A DNA stretch of 64,000 nt, from positions 124,001 to 188,000 of the forward strand of contig NZ_CP119423.1 in NCBI RefSeq assembly GCF_029223585.1, in the 5' to 3' direction. Source of the stretch: Photobacterium sp. DA100 (GTDB taxonomy: Bacteria; Pseudomonadota; Gammaproteobacteria; Enterobacterales; Vibrionaceae). The position numbers and the translations under genes were made by a program. Numbering within the stretch: the first letter of the stretch is position 1; each line of letters begins with the position of its first letter. Below are positions 1-9,085 of the stretch, in pieces. Below the pieces are notes generated by a model. It made no database searches and was not told where the DNA came from. It worked only from the letters and a program-made list of their open reading frames with translations.

Positions 1-72
1 GAGAAAGTTGGTGAATTGGGTGAATAGCGATACCATCCGTGTCATCCCGAGGCGTAAATACAGGAAATATAG

Positions 73-837
73 ATGACAGCACAGCTTCACTGGCAAACGG
101 AAGGACAAGGTTCCGATCTACTTCTCATTCATGGCTGGGGAATGAACGGTGCCGTGTGGCAGCAGGTATTGCCGGAGCTTACCCAGCATTACCGGGTGCA
201 TGTGGTTGATCTGCCTGGTTACGGCCACAGCCGGCATCACCCGGCTGTCGATGTCGACGAGATGGCCAATATGCTACTGGCGCAAGCGCCGGAGCAGGCG
301 ATTTGGCTCGGCTGGTCGCTGGGCGGCTTGGTCGCGACAACAGCTGCGTTGCAGGCTCCGGGCAGGGTACAGAAACTGGTGACCGTGGCGAGCTCACCAC
401 GGTTTGCAGCCGAAAAGACCTGGCGGGGGATCAAACCTGAGGTGCTGGACGATTTCCGCCGCCAGCTTGATCTGGATTTCAGGGCCACCATCGAACGTTT
501 TATGGCCTTGCAGGCAATGGGGAGCCGGACTGCAAGGCAGGATATCCGCCAACTCAAGGAGGCGGTGCTGTCCCGTCCCGAACCCAACCCAGCCGCGTTG
601 GCGCTGGGGCTGGATATCTTGGCCCGGGTCGATTTGCGCCCCGAACTGGCGGCGGTCTCGCAGCCGTGGCTGCGGCTTTATGGCCGGCTCGATGGTTTGG
701 TGCCGGCGAAGGTCGCCCGCGATCTTGACTCGCTCGCCCCGCAGTCGCAGCAACATGTATTTGCTGCCGCTTCCCATGCGCCGTTTATTTCCCATCCTGA
801 TGAATTTATCGATACGCTAAAAGCGTTTACGGGTTAA
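73..837 (+). CDS. bioH: Pimeloyl-[ACP] methyl ester esterase BioH
   Basis: This 254-residue alpha/beta hydrolase releases pimeloyl-ACP from its methyl ester, ending the BioC-BioH pimelate route of biotin synthesis in the cytoplasm. The sequence shows the oxyanion segment HGWG (residues 20-23), the nucleophile elbow GWSLG with Ser82, Asp207 in GRLDG and His235 in ASHAP. These three positions have the same numbering as the E. coli BioH catalytic triad, and the length is typical. The ATG at 73 is preceded by an AGGA-like Shine-Dalgarno element. The first 72 bases look non-coding. It stands alone on the plus strand, and its downstream neighbour has a separate promoter. The family is very recognisable. 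Confidence 0.96.
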   Translation: MTAQLHWQTEGQGSDLLLIHGWGMNGAVWQQVLPELTQHYRVHVVDLPGYGHSRHHPAVDVDEMANMLLAQAPEQAIWLGWSLGGLVATTAALQAPGRVQKLVTVASSPRFAAEKTWRGIKPEVLDDFRRQLDLDFRATIERFMALQAMGSRTARQDIRQLKEAVLSRPEPNPAALALGLDILARVDLRPELAAVSQPWLRLYGRLDGLVPAKVARDLDSLAPQSQQHVFAAASHAPFISHPDEFIDTLKAFTG

Positions 838-879
838 TATGAGTACAGCCTGTCAAGCACGAGCGCAGAGTGAGCGGGC

Positions 880-906
880 TAAACTTTTCCGCGCTTAAGC
901 CGATAG
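880..906 (+). promoter_or_regulatory. Predicted FliA (sigma-28) promoter
   Basis: TAAACTTT at 880-887 is followed after 11 bases by GCCGATAG at 899-906. The enteric FliA consensus is TAAAGTTT-N11-GCCGATAA, so 14 of 16 defined bases agree and the spacing is exact. Transcription would start near 912 and run into the gene at 1020 with a leader of about 105 bases. The match is seen directly; FliA use is inferred. Confidence 0.6.
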
Positions 907-1019
907 CAAAGTAAAGACGCGGACTTATGAGGCTGTTACTGGTTTTGTTGCGATGGTGGAAAGGGGAAACCAACATGACAATCGGCACCAAGCGTAGTGG
1001 GTAGGAGAGAGGCTCCGAT

Positions 1020-1481
1020 ATGCTAGTCACTCCCGTACAGGTGGGCGCGCCAGCCGTTGCCCCGACGATTAACCCGCCGACCGAGCAAACTGCGCGGGAT
1101 AACCGTGTACGTGAAAAAATCGTCCCCCCCACAGAAATGCAATCCTCGGCCCGTGAGCGTGCACTGAGCAGTGAAGAGAAGCAGCTCAAGAAGCCATCCT
1201 GGGATCCCTCCGAACACCCCGACTACCAGCATCCGGCCGTGGAAGAGAAACACTACGGCTACCAGGAAGCGATGGAAAGGCTGGTCAAAGCCCTGTCGGC
1301 AGATAGCTATATGGCGGATGCCAGTGATCTGGGCTATTCGATGCACATCAAGCTGCCGCGCGAGTTGCTCGAGGCGCTGGAGCAAATCAGCCAGTCCGAG
1401 CGCACCAAGGGGGTGGTAGCCCACAAGTATGCCCAGGCCACGGTGCCCAACCCGCCGACCGAGTACTTGGTGGTGCTTTAA
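1020..1481 (+). CDS. Conserved hypothetical protein, possible flagellar-regulon member
   Basis: This encodes a 153-residue soluble protein with no signal peptide or membrane segment. The first 65 residues are rich in Pro, Glu, Arg and Ser and look disordered. Residues 80-135 look helical and charged, around RLVKALSADSYMADASDLGY and LPRELLEALEQISQSER. The N-terminal pattern of VTPVQV, NPPTEQ and ARDN resembles small uncharacterised Vibrionaceae proteins, as I remember them. The start is supported by a strong GGAGAG element at 1003-1008, although the spacing to the ATG is somewhat long. A near-consensus FliA promoter lies about 115 bases upstream, which suggests expression with late flagellar and chemotaxis genes. 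The gene ends beside an 8-bp tandem repeat and a bidirectional terminator. The molecular function is unknown. Confidence 0.75.
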   Translation: MLVTPVQVGAPAVAPTINPPTEQTARDNRVREKIVPPTEMQSSARERALSSEEKQLKKPSWDPSEHPDYQHPAVEEKHYGYQEAMERLVKALSADSYMADASDLGYSMHIKLPRELLEALEQISQSERTKGVVAHKYAQATVPNPPTEYLVVL

Positions 1482-1500
1482 AAAGCTGGTGCTATGGTAC

Positions 1501-1530
1501 AGAACCACAGAACCACAGAACCACAGAACC
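1501..1530. repeat. Tandem 8-bp repeat AGAACCAC, 3.75 copies
   Basis: The unit AGAACCAC repeats exactly three times from 1501 to 1524, and a fourth partial copy reaches 1530. It lies 19 bases after a stop codon and runs straight into the A-tract of a terminator. The same unit recurs three times at 43983-44006, again directly beside a terminator. Confidence 0.9.
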
Positions 1531-1536
1531 AAAAAA

Positions 1537-1564
1537 AGAGCCGGCTTTAATGCCGGCTCTTTTT
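1537..1564. terminator. Bidirectional Rho-independent terminator
   Basis: The stem AGAGCCGGC pairs with GCCGGCTCT around a 6-base loop. It has an A-tract on the left and a T-tract on the right, so it serves both the 153-residue gene on plus and tex on minus. Confidence 0.9.
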
Positions 1565-1585
1565 GCTTATTGGCCTATTGGCGCT

Positions 1586-3922
1586 TTACTTCTTCTTCGC
1601 GTTGGCAAACGCGGCGGCAAAGGCACCACCCATCGCGCTGTTGCCGTTGCCCGACTGGCGGTCTTGGCGCTGGCGTGATTGTTGGTTGCGCTGGTTGCCC
1701 TGAGGACGGGGTTGCTGCGGCTTGCGGGCCGGCTTGCTGTCCTGGCCTGGCTCGTCGCTCAGGCGCATCGACATCCCGATCCGGTTGCGCTGCAGATCCA
1801 CTTCCATCACCTTGACCTTGACGATATCACCGGCCTTGACCACTTCGCGCGGGTCAGACACGAACTTGTCCGACAGGGCAGAGATATGCACCAGGCCGTC
1901 CTGGTGGACACCGACATCGACGAAGGCGCCGAAGTTGGTGACGTTGGTGATCACCCCCTCCAGCACCATGCCCGGGATCAGATCCTTGACCTCGTTGACC
2001 CCTTCGGCGAAGGTGGCGGTCTTGAATTCCGGACGCGGGTCGCGGCCCGGTTTGTCGAGCTCGCTGATGATGTCGGTTACCGTCGGCAGGCCGAATTTGT
2101 CATCGGTATAGTCAACAGCCTTTAAGCTGCGCAGGAACTCGGTGTTGCCAATGATGGCCTCGAGCGCCTTGTCGTTGGCAGCGGCGATGCTCTTGACCAC
2201 GGCGTAGGATTCCGGGTGGACCGCCGAGCTATCGAGCGGGTTCTTGCCGCCCATGATACGCAGGAAGCCGGCACACTGCTCGAAGGCCTTCGGCCCGAGG
2301 CGCGCGACTTTCTTCAGCGTAGTGCGGCTGTCGAAGCGGCCGTTCTCATCGCGGTAGTTCACGATGTTCTGGGCAATAGTGCCATTCAGGCCGGCGACGC
2401 GGGTCAGCAGGGCCGGCGAGGCGGTATTCACATCGACACCGACGGCGTTCACGCAGTCCTCGACCACGGCATCCAGGCGCTTGGCCAGCATGCTCTGGCT
2501 GACATCGTGCTGGTACTGGCCGACACCGATGGATTTCGGATCGATCTTCACCAGTTCGGCTAACGGGTCTTGCAGGCGGCGGCCGATAGACACGGCACCG
2601 CGCAGCGATACATCCAGCTGCGGGAATTCGTTGGCGGCCAGCTCGGAGGCCGAGTACACCGATGCGCCGGCTTCGCTGACCATCACGCTCTGGATCTTGA
2701 GGTTGTTGTCCTTGAGCAGGCTGGCCACAAAGCTGTCTGTTTCACGTGAAGCAGTGCCGTTACCGATCGCAATCAAATCGACGTTGTGCTTGTTCAGCAG
2801 GGCCAACAAGGAGGCCTCGGCTTCCGCGACGCGGGCACGGGCGGTATGCGGGTAGATAGTGGCCGTATCGAGCAGCTTGCCGGTGGCATCGACTACCGCC
2901 ACCTTGCAGCCGGTACGTAGACCGGGATCCAGTGCCAGCGTGACACGAGGACCCGCAGGCGCAGCCATCAGCAAATCTTTGAGGTTGTCGGCAAACACCT
3001 GCATCGCGCCGTCTTCGGCTTTTTCCCTCAGTGCCGCCATCAGTTCGGTTTCCAGGTGCATGGCAATCTTGATGCGCCATGCCCAGCTGATCACTTGCTT
3101 GCGCCAGATATCGGCCGGTTGGCTGCCCAGCGTCACACCGAGGTGGTCGGCAATCATGACTTCGCAGTAGGAGCCGCGCACGCCTTCTTCCTGGTTAGGA
3201 TCGGCATTGAGGCTGATCTGCAGGATGCCTTCGTTACGGCCTCGGAACAGGGCGAGGGCTCGGTGGGAAGGAATATTCTTGAATGCTTCGTTGTACTCGA
3301 AGTAGTCCTTGAATTTGGCTCCTTCCAGCTCCTTGCCCTCAACCACGCGCGAGGTCAGCTCGGCCTGGGATTGCAGGTGGCGGCGGATTTTTTCCAGCAG
3401 GGTGGCGTCTTCGGCAAAGCGCTCCATCAAGATGGCGCGGGCACCGTCGAGCACTGCTTTGGCATCGGCAAAGCCCTTGTCGGCATCGACATAGGCGGCC
3501 GCGCTGTGCTCCGGCGTTTGGCTCGGATCGCTCCATAACGAGTCGGCCAGTGGCTCAATACCGGCCTCGATGGCGATCTGCCCTTTGGTACGGCGCTTGG
3601 GCTTGTAGGGCAGATAGAGATCTTCCAGGCGGGTTTTGCTGTCGGCATCCTTGATGGCTGCTTCGAGCTCGGCGGTCAGCTTGCCCTGTTCGGAAATGGA
3701 TTTGATGATCACCTGGCGGCGGTCTTCGAGCTCGCGCAGGTAGCCAAGGCGAGACTCTAGGGTGCGGAGCTGGGTATCATCCAGCCCGCCGGTCACTTCC
3801 TTACGGTAACGGGCCACGAAAGGCACGGTATTACCGTCATCGAGCAAAGTGATTGCGGCTGTGACTTGTTCCTGGCGAACATTCAGCTCGTTGGCAATCA
3901 TCTGGTTGATCGTATTGCTCAT
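1586..3922 (-). CDS. tex: Tex-family RNA-binding transcription accessory protein
   Basis: This 778-residue protein is the S1-domain protein Tex (YhgF), a cytoplasmic nucleic-acid-binding factor linked to transcription. It has the N-terminal Tex helical region (KEVTGGLDD near residue 47), an RNase H-like/YqgF core ([10 protein letters not shown], roughly residue 330), helix-hairpin-helix motifs ([36 protein letters not shown]) and an S1 fold ([20 protein letters not shown], about residues 648-720). A 57-residue basic, Gln/Arg-rich tail ends in KKK. Translation most likely starts at MSNTINQ (3922); an in-frame ATG 12 codons upstream is not family-like. The gene converges on the plus-strand hypothetical gene through a shared terminator. 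Confidence 0.96.
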   Translation of the reverse strand: MSNTINQMIANELNVRQEQVTAAITLLDDGNTVPFVARYRKEVTGGLDDTQLRTLESRLGYLRELEDRRQVIIKSISEQGKLTAELEAAIKDADSKTRLEDLYLPYKPKRRTKGQIAIEAGIEPLADSLWSDPSQTPEHSAAAYVDADKGFADAKAVLDGARAILMERFAEDATLLEKIRRHLQSQAELTSRVVEGKELEGAKFKDYFEYNEAFKNIPSHRALALFRGRNEGILQISLNADPNQEEGVRGSYCEVMIADHLGVTLGSQPADIWRKQVISWAWRIKIAMHLETELMAALREKAEDGAMQVFADNLKDLLMAAPAGPRVTLALDPGLRTGCKVAVVDATGKLLDTATIYPHTARARVAEAEASLLALLNKHNVDLIAIGNGTASRETDSFVASLLKDNNLKIQSVMVSEAGASVYSASELAANEFPQLDVSLRGAVSIGRRLQDPLAELVKIDPKSIGVGQYQHDVSQSMLAKRLDAVVEDCVNAVGVDVNTASPALLTRVAGLNGTIAQNIVNYRDENGRFDSRTTLKKVARLGPKAFEQCAGFLRIMGGKNPLDSSAVHPESYAVVKSIAAANDKALEAIIGNTEFLRSLKAVDYTDDKFGLPTVTDIISELDKPGRDPRPEFKTATFAEGVNEVKDLIPGMVLEGVITNVTNFGAFVDVGVHQDGLVHISALSDKFVSDPREVVKAGDIVKVKVMEVDLQRNRIGMSMRLSDEPGQDSKPARKPQQPRPQGNQRNQQSRQRQDRQSGNGNSAMGGAFAAAFANAKKK

Positions 3923-4036
3923 CCGTTCATTTCTCTTTGTTGTCTGGTATGGGCCCATTCTACGGGCGATTGGGGTGCAGGCAAGGCATTGCGTGTTAAC
4001 GATCTGTCAGTATCTGACAGTGCTATCAAACTGCAA

Positions 4037-4507
4037 CTATTGGTAGCGGATGCTGTTGACAAACCACTCTTTTTTGCCCGCGGGCGTATTCACTTCGACC
4101 TCGTCATCGACCTCTTTTTTCAGCAGGGCTCGGGCCATGGGCGAGTCAATCGAGATGTAGTCGTTGCGGCCGTAGATTTCATCCGGGCCGACGATACGGA
4201 AGGCTTTGGTCTCTCCCTCATCGTTTTCAATTTCGACCCAGGCCCCGAAGAAGATCTTGCCGTCTTGCTGCGGCGAGTAGTCTACCACCTGTACTTGTTC
4301 GAGGCGCTTGCGCAGGTAGCGGACCCGGCGGTCTATTTCGCGCAGGCGTTTTTTGTTGTACTGGTAATCGGCATTTTCGCTGCGGTCGCCAAGGCTGGCT
4401 GCCCAGGTCACTTTTTTGGTGACTTCGGGGCGCTCTTCTTTCCACAGAAAGTCGAGTTCTTGCTTGAGCTTGTCATAGCCCTCGCGGGTAATGAGGTTGG
4501 TTTTCAT
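4037..4507 (-). CDS. greB: Transcription elongation factor GreB
   Basis: GreB enters the RNA polymerase secondary channel and stimulates cleavage of backtracked RNA. The 156-residue protein has the N-terminal antiparallel coiled coil with the acidic tip segment LGDRSENADYQYNKKR (residues 40-55), which carries the acidic residues that coordinate the catalytic metal. The C-terminal FKBP-like domain follows (IVGPDEIYGRNDYISIDSPM, ALLKKEVDDEVEV). The basic patch and the length favour GreB over GreA. The gene is read divergently from ompR across about 330 bases. Confidence 0.95.
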   Translation of the reverse strand: MKTNLITREGYDKLKQELDFLWKEERPEVTKKVTWAASLGDRSENADYQYNKKRLREIDRRVRYLRKRLEQVQVVDYSPQQDGKIFFGAWVEIENDEGETKAFRIVGPDEIYGRNDYISIDSPMARALLKKEVDDEVEVNTPAGKKEWFVNSIRYQ

Positions 4508-4835
4508 TGCAGGATCCGGTGTCTGTCGGGTTGCTGAACGCTGAATGTCTCAGTTGCTGACCATAGTCGTCCGGGACGGGGTACAGATCAAGTCTCAGCC
4601 ACCCAGAATGCGTATTGTTTTGGATAGTTCATTGAATTTAGGTTAGTTTAAAAGGTAGGTAAACAATCAATATTGTTCACCTTCCGGACAAAAGCTCCCC
4701 ACAAACGGGCAGCTCTGACATAAACGGTAACAATTTAGTGGTTATTTTAGCGGCAAATTTCAGCTAACCGCTGGGTACGTCGAGTAAAATACGCCCAAAG
4801 CACGATAACTTTGGTCGATGCAAGTAAGGTGAGAT
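4508..4835. other. greB-ompR divergent intergenic region
   Basis: This 328-base spacer must hold the promoters for greB (leftward) and ompR-envZ (rightward). It is AT-rich in the middle and has a small inverted repeat AACAAT-CAAT-ATTGTT near 4660-4675. I could not assign a convincing -35/-10 pair, OmpR box or small ORF. Confidence 0.5.
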
Positions 4836-5555
4836 ATGCAGGAAAATTATAAGATTCTGGTTGTTGATGATGACATGCGTCTGCGTGCGCTGCTGGAACG
4901 TTACCTCTCTGAGCAGGGCTTCCAAGTGCGTAGCGTGGCCAACGGTGAGCAAATGGACCGCTTATTGTCCCGTGAAACTTTCCACCTGATGGTATTGGAT
5001 TTGATGCTGCCGGGTGAAGATGGCCTCTCGATTTGCCGCCGTTTGCGTAATGCCAACAACATGCTGCCGATCCTGATGCTGACCGCCAAGGGCGACGAAG
5101 TCGATCGCATCGTCGGTTTGGAAGTCGGTGCCGACGACTACCTGCCTAAGCCATTCAACCCACGCGAGCTGCTGGCCCGTATCCGAGCCGTACTGCGCCG
5201 CCAGACGGTTGAAGCTCCGGGTGCGCCGAGTGTCGACAGCAAGATCATCGAGTTCGGCGAGTTCCGCCTGAACCTAGGTACTCGCGAAATGTTCCGTGGC
5301 GAAGAATCGATGCCTCTGACCTCGGGTGAGTTTGCGGTATTGAAGGCGCTTGTAACCAATGCCCGTGAGCCGATGTCCCGTGACAAGCTGATGAACATGG
5401 CCCGTGGCCGTGAGTATTCGGCGATGGAGCGTTCGATTGACGTTCAGATCTCGCGTCTGCGCCGGATGATTGAAGAAGATCCTAGCCGCCCGCGCTATAT
5501 CCAGACCGTGTGGGGACTGGGCTACGTATTCGTACCGGACGGCAGCGAGGCGTAA
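4836..5555 (+). CDS. ompR: Two-component response regulator OmpR
   Basis: OmpR is the DNA-binding partner of EnvZ and controls porin and osmotic-response genes. The 239-residue protein has a receiver domain (KILVVDDDMRLRALLERYL; acidic pocket at residues 11-13) with phospho-acceptor Asp55 in VLDLMLPGEDG and the conserved Lys in LPKPFNPREL. A winged-helix domain follows (LTSGEFAVLKALV, RSIDVQISRLRRMIEEDP, IQTVWGLGYVFVPDG). Asp55 has the same number as in E. coli OmpR, and the proteins look near-identical in length. The stop is 3 bases from the envZ start, so the pair is one operon. Confidence 0.97.
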   Translation: MQENYKILVVDDDMRLRALLERYLSEQGFQVRSVANGEQMDRLLSRETFHLMVLDLMLPGEDGLSICRRLRNANNMLPILMLTAKGDEVDRIVGLEVGADDYLPKPFNPRELLARIRAVLRRQTVEAPGAPSVDSKIIEFGEFRLNLGTREMFRGEESMPLTSGEFAVLKALVTNAREPMSRDKLMNMARGREYSAMERSIDVQISRLRRMIEEDPSRPRYIQTVWGLGYVFVPDGSEA

Positions 5556-5558
5556 GCC

Positions 5559-6908
5559 ATGCGACTGTCACCACGCAGTACCTTTACCCGGACACTGATC
5601 CTTCTGGCTGGCTTGCTGATAGCCAGCCAGATTTTCTCTTACCTGGCGGTACTCAACTACGCCTTGCTGCCGAGTTTGCAGCAGTTCAACCGGATCCTTG
5701 CCTACGAGGTGCGGTTGATGCTCAAGGAAGATGTTGAGCTGGCCGATGGCAATACCTTCCATCTCGATACTCCGCTGCGCCGCCAGTTGCTCGAGCAACT
5801 GGGCGTGACCCTGCATGCCGAGGACGGGACCGATCCGGTCCATGACGATGAACTGCAGGAGTTTACCAAAGCGACGGTGATCGAGTACCTCAGCGAGGAG
5901 ATGACCCAGGAGCTCGAGTCGCCGACGGAAGTCCGTCTGGTGCTGGGAGCCGACAGTTATGTCCTGTGGCTGAAAAGCGAGTCGATACCCGGCTACCTGA
6001 TGCGGATCCCGCTCTCCGAGTTGCAGGAAGATGACTTCTCGCCGCTGTTCCACTATAGCCTGATCATCGCCTTCATGGTGATTGCAGGCGGTTGGCTGTT
6101 TATCCGGATCCAGAACCGTCCGCTGGTGGCCCTGGAGCAAGCAGCCCTTCAGGTGGCAAAGGGCGAGACGCCGCCGGTGCTGCCGGAGCGAGGGGCATCG
6201 GAGATCCGGGCGGTGACCAAGGCGTTCAACCGCATGTCGGCCGGCATCAAGCAACTGGAAGATGACCGGGCCCTGCTGATGGCCGGTGTGAGCCACGACT
6301 TGCGCACGCCGCTGACCCGCATCCGCCTGGCCACAGAAATGATGTCGCCGGAAGACAGCTACTTGGCCGAGAGCATGATCAATGATACCGAAGAGTGTAA
6401 CGAGATCATCAGCCAGTTTATGGACTACCTCAAGTCGACCAAGAAGCAGGCGGAAGAAGAACTCGAGCTTAACTACTTGCTGGAAGAAGTGGCTGAAGCC
6501 GAAGGGGGCTACGAGCGCCAGGTTGATTTGGATCTGTCTGACATTCCGGGGGTGATTGTCGGCAACGGGGTATCTATCAAGCGCTCTATCACCAACCTGG
6601 TGGTCAATGCCCAGCGCTACGGCAATGGCCTGGTCAAGATTTCCAGCGGTACAGCAGCCGATCGCAAGAGTGCCTGGTTCTGCGTCGAGGATGATGGTCC
6701 GGGTATAGAGCCTGATCAGGTGGCGAAGATGTTCCAGCCACTGACGCGGGGTGATACTGCCCGCGGGACGGATACCGAAGGCACCGGCTTGGGGCTGGCG
6801 ATTGTCAAACGTATTATCGACCAGCACGAAGGGGTCATTCAGGTCTCCAACCGCCGCGAGGGTGGCCTGCGGGTGCAGATAAGCTTGCCGTTGCACACCA
6901 GGAAGTAG
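5559..6908 (+). CDS. envZ: Osmosensor histidine kinase EnvZ
   Basis: EnvZ is the inner-membrane sensor kinase/phosphatase for OmpR. The 449-residue protein has TM1 at about residues 13-33 ([20 protein letters not shown]), a periplasmic domain, TM2 at about 167-184, a HAMP linker, and a DHp domain with the H-box [15 protein letters not shown] (His247). The ATP-binding boxes are N ([11 protein letters not shown]), G1 (DDGPGI) and G2 ([12 protein letters not shown]). The start ATG is 3 bases after ompR. A bidirectional terminator follows at 6935-6961. Confidence 0.97.
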   Translation: MRLSPRSTFTRTLILLAGLLIASQIFSYLAVLNYALLPSLQQFNRILAYEVRLMLKEDVELADGNTFHLDTPLRRQLLEQLGVTLHAEDGTDPVHDDELQEFTKATVIEYLSEEMTQELESPTEVRLVLGADSYVLWLKSESIPGYLMRIPLSELQEDDFSPLFHYSLIIAFMVIAGGWLFIRIQNRPLVALEQAALQVAKGETPPVLPERGASEIRAVTKAFNRMSAGIKQLEDDRALLMAGVSHDLRTPLTRIRLATEMMSPEDSYLAESMINDTEECNEIISQFMDYLKSTKKQAEEELELNYLLEEVAEAEGGYERQVDLDLSDIPGVIVGNGVSIKRSITNLVVNAQRYGNGLVKISSGTAADRKSAWFCVEDDGPGIEPDQVAKMFQPLTRGDTARGTDTEGTGLGLAIVKRIIDQHEGVIQVSNRREGGLRVQISLPLHTRK

Positions 6909-6934
6909 CGGCTAAGGTCGCTTCTGCAATGATA

Positions 6935-6961
6935 AAAAAGCGAGGATTTCCTCGCTTTTTT
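6935..6961. terminator. Bidirectional terminator between envZ and recG
   Basis: An 11-bp stem AAAAAGCGAGG / CCTCGCTTTTT closes a 4-base loop, with A- and T-tracts on either side. It lies between the convergent envZ and recG genes. Confidence 0.9.
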
Positions 6962-6991
6962 ATTGCCAGCTGTTAGGTCATGGACCTGCTT

Positions 6992-9073
6992 TTAGGCATT
7001 GGAGTAGTTTTCCCGCTGGCCGAGCCAACGGTCGATAATCGCCTTGGCGTTGTCCGGGTAGTTGTCGTGCAGATAGCGGGCCAGCTTCTGGACCTGGGGG
7101 ATCAGGTGCTGGTCGCGAACCAAGTCTGCGACCTTGAACTCGGCTATCCCGGTCTGCTTGGTACCGAGCAGCTCGCCGGGGCCGCGGATCTCCAAATCTC
7201 GCTGGGCAATGACAAAGCCATCGCTGCTCTCGCGCAATACTCCCAGACGTTTCTGGGCGGTTTTCGACAGCGGGGCATGGTAAAGCAGCACGCAGTGGCT
7301 GGCGACGCTGCCCCGGCCAACCCGGCCGCGTAACTGGTGCAGCTGGGCCAGGCCGAGGCGCTCCGGGTTTTCAATCACCATCAGGCTGGCATTGGGGACG
7401 TCGACACCCACCTCGATCACCGTGGTGGCAACCAGCAGGTGCAACTCGCCATCTTTGAAGCGCTTCATCACTGCCTGCTTCTCAGCCGGTTTCATCCGGC
7501 CGTGAACCAGCCCGATATTGAGCTCCGGCAGTTGCGCGGTTAGCTCGTCGGCGGTATCGGAGGCGGCCTGGGCTTCCAATACTTCAGACTCATCAATCAA
7601 GGTACAGACCCAATAGGCTTGGCGGCCTTCATTGAGGCAGGCCGAGCGGATGCGCTCGATGATCTCCTGACGGCGCGAGTCGGGCAGGGCGACAGTTTGG
7701 ATCGGGGTCCGGCCCGGTGGCAGCTCGTCGATGACCGAGGTTTCCAGATCAGCGTAAGCGGTCATTGCCAGGGTACGGGGGATCGGGGTGGCGGTCATGA
7801 TCAGCTGGTGCGGGTAGCAGCCGCCGTTGGCCCCTTTCTCGCGCAGCTCGAGGCGCTGGTGGACACCGAAGCGGTGCTGCTCGTCGATGATCACCAAAGC
7901 GAGGTTATTGAATACCACCTGCTCCTGGAACAGGGCATGGGTACCGACCACCATCTTGGCTTCGCCGCTTTCGATGCGGGCCAGCTCCTTGTCGCGGGTC
8001 TTGCCCTTGAGCTTGCCGGCCAGCCAGCCGACTTCAATCCCCAGCGGGTTGAGCCAGGCGGCGAAGTTGATCGCGTGCTGCTCGGCCAGCAGCTCGGTTG
8101 GCGCCATCAGCGCGACTTGGTAGCCATGCTCGATGGCACGCAGGGCAGCCAGCGCGGCAACCAGGGTTTTGCCCGAGCCGACATCGCCCTGTACCAGGCG
8201 CATCATCGGGTGCGGCACGGCAAGGTCGCGCTCGATATCGGCCACCACCCGCTGCTGGGCTCCGGTAGGGCTGAATGGCAAGCTCGCCAGCAGTTTATTT
8301 TTTAGCGTGTTGCCCTCGGCCAGTGGCCAGGCAGCATGGCGCTGGCTCTTGTGACGCACGGCCAGCATCGACAGGTTCTGTGCCAGCAGCTCTTCGAGGA
8401 TCAGGCGCTGCTGGGCCGGATGCTTGCCTTCCTCGAGCTGGTCGAGGGAGACATCCGGGGTAGGCCGGTGCATCACATGCAACGCTTGCGACAGGGTCAT
8501 CTGGCGGTCGTACAAGCCTTCGGGCAGCAGCTCGCGCACCGCCGATTTGTCGAGCAGGCGCATGGCCTGATCGGTGAGGTTGCGCAGGGTGAGTTGGCGC
8601 AGGCCTTCCGTTGTCGGGTAAACCGGGGTCAGGGTTTCCTCGACGCTGAGTTCGGTGGGCTCGGAAAACACCTTGTAGTCGGGATGGATGATTTCCAGCC
8701 CGTACTTGCCGCGCTTGATCTCGCCGTAGGCCTTGACCTGCTTGCCCTCGCTCAGGCTGTTTTTCATCGCGGCATTGAAGTTGAAAAAACGCAGGGTGGC
8801 GCTGCCGGTCTGGTCGCCGATTTTGACCGTCAGCATCCGGCGTTTGCCGAAGGCGATATTGCTGCTCAGTACCTCGCCCTGAATGGTTAGGTGCTGGCCG
8901 GCCATGGCGCTGGCAATCGGCCAGATCCGGGTACGGTCCTCGTAGCGGAGCGGAAGGTGGAAGAGGAGATCCTGCACGGTGTGCAGACCGATTTTTTCCA
9001 GTTTTTCTGCCATTTTGGCGCCGACGCCCGACAGCTCGGTCAGGGCTATGGTATCGAGAACTTGTCCGCTCAT
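6992..9073 (-). CDS. recG: ATP-dependent DNA helicase RecG
   Basis: RecG remodels stalled replication forks and branch-migrates recombination intermediates. The 693-residue protein has an N-terminal wedge/OB region (IQGEVLSSNIAFGKRRMLTV), Walker A GDVGSGKT at residues 296-303, the DEAD-like box IDEQHRFGVHQR, motif III TATPIPRTLAM, and motif VI QLRGRVGRG. The C-terminal segment ending in the family pattern DRWL is intact. The start ATG has an AAGGAAG element just upstream. The gene lies 12 bases downstream of trmH on the same strand and probably shares its transcript. Confidence 0.97.
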   Translation of the reverse strand: MSGQVLDTIALTELSGVGAKMAEKLEKIGLHTVQDLLFHLPLRYEDRTRIWPIASAMAGQHLTIQGEVLSSNIAFGKRRMLTVKIGDQTGSATLRFFNFNAAMKNSLSEGKQVKAYGEIKRGKYGLEIIHPDYKVFSEPTELSVEETLTPVYPTTEGLRQLTLRNLTDQAMRLLDKSAVRELLPEGLYDRQMTLSQALHVMHRPTPDVSLDQLEEGKHPAQQRLILEELLAQNLSMLAVRHKSQRHAAWPLAEGNTLKNKLLASLPFSPTGAQQRVVADIERDLAVPHPMMRLVQGDVGSGKTLVAALAALRAIEHGYQVALMAPTELLAEQHAINFAAWLNPLGIEVGWLAGKLKGKTRDKELARIESGEAKMVVGTHALFQEQVVFNNLALVIIDEQHRFGVHQRLELREKGANGGCYPHQLIMTATPIPRTLAMTAYADLETSVIDELPPGRTPIQTVALPDSRRQEIIERIRSACLNEGRQAYWVCTLIDESEVLEAQAASDTADELTAQLPELNIGLVHGRMKPAEKQAVMKRFKDGELHLLVATTVIEVGVDVPNASLMVIENPERLGLAQLHQLRGRVGRGSVASHCVLLYHAPLSKTAQKRLGVLRESSDGFVIAQRDLEIRGPGELLGTKQTGIAEFKVADLVRDQHLIPQVQKLARYLHDNYPDNAKAIIDRWLGQRENYSNA

Positions 9074-9085
9074 CGCTACTTCCTT

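Noticed and set aside
11..28. 18-base direct match GTGAATTGGGTGAATAGC with cytR coding DNA at 62656-62673
   Set aside because: One copy is inside a conserved coding region and a single 18-base match is compatible with chance in 64 kb on two strands.
1501..1530. CRISPR-like reading of the AGAACCAC arrays
   Set aside because: Units are 8 bases with no spacers and no cas genes are nearby.
5568..6896. 442-codon open frame opposite envZ
   Set aside because: It is antisense to a clear histidine kinase and has no family-like motif or own ribosome site.
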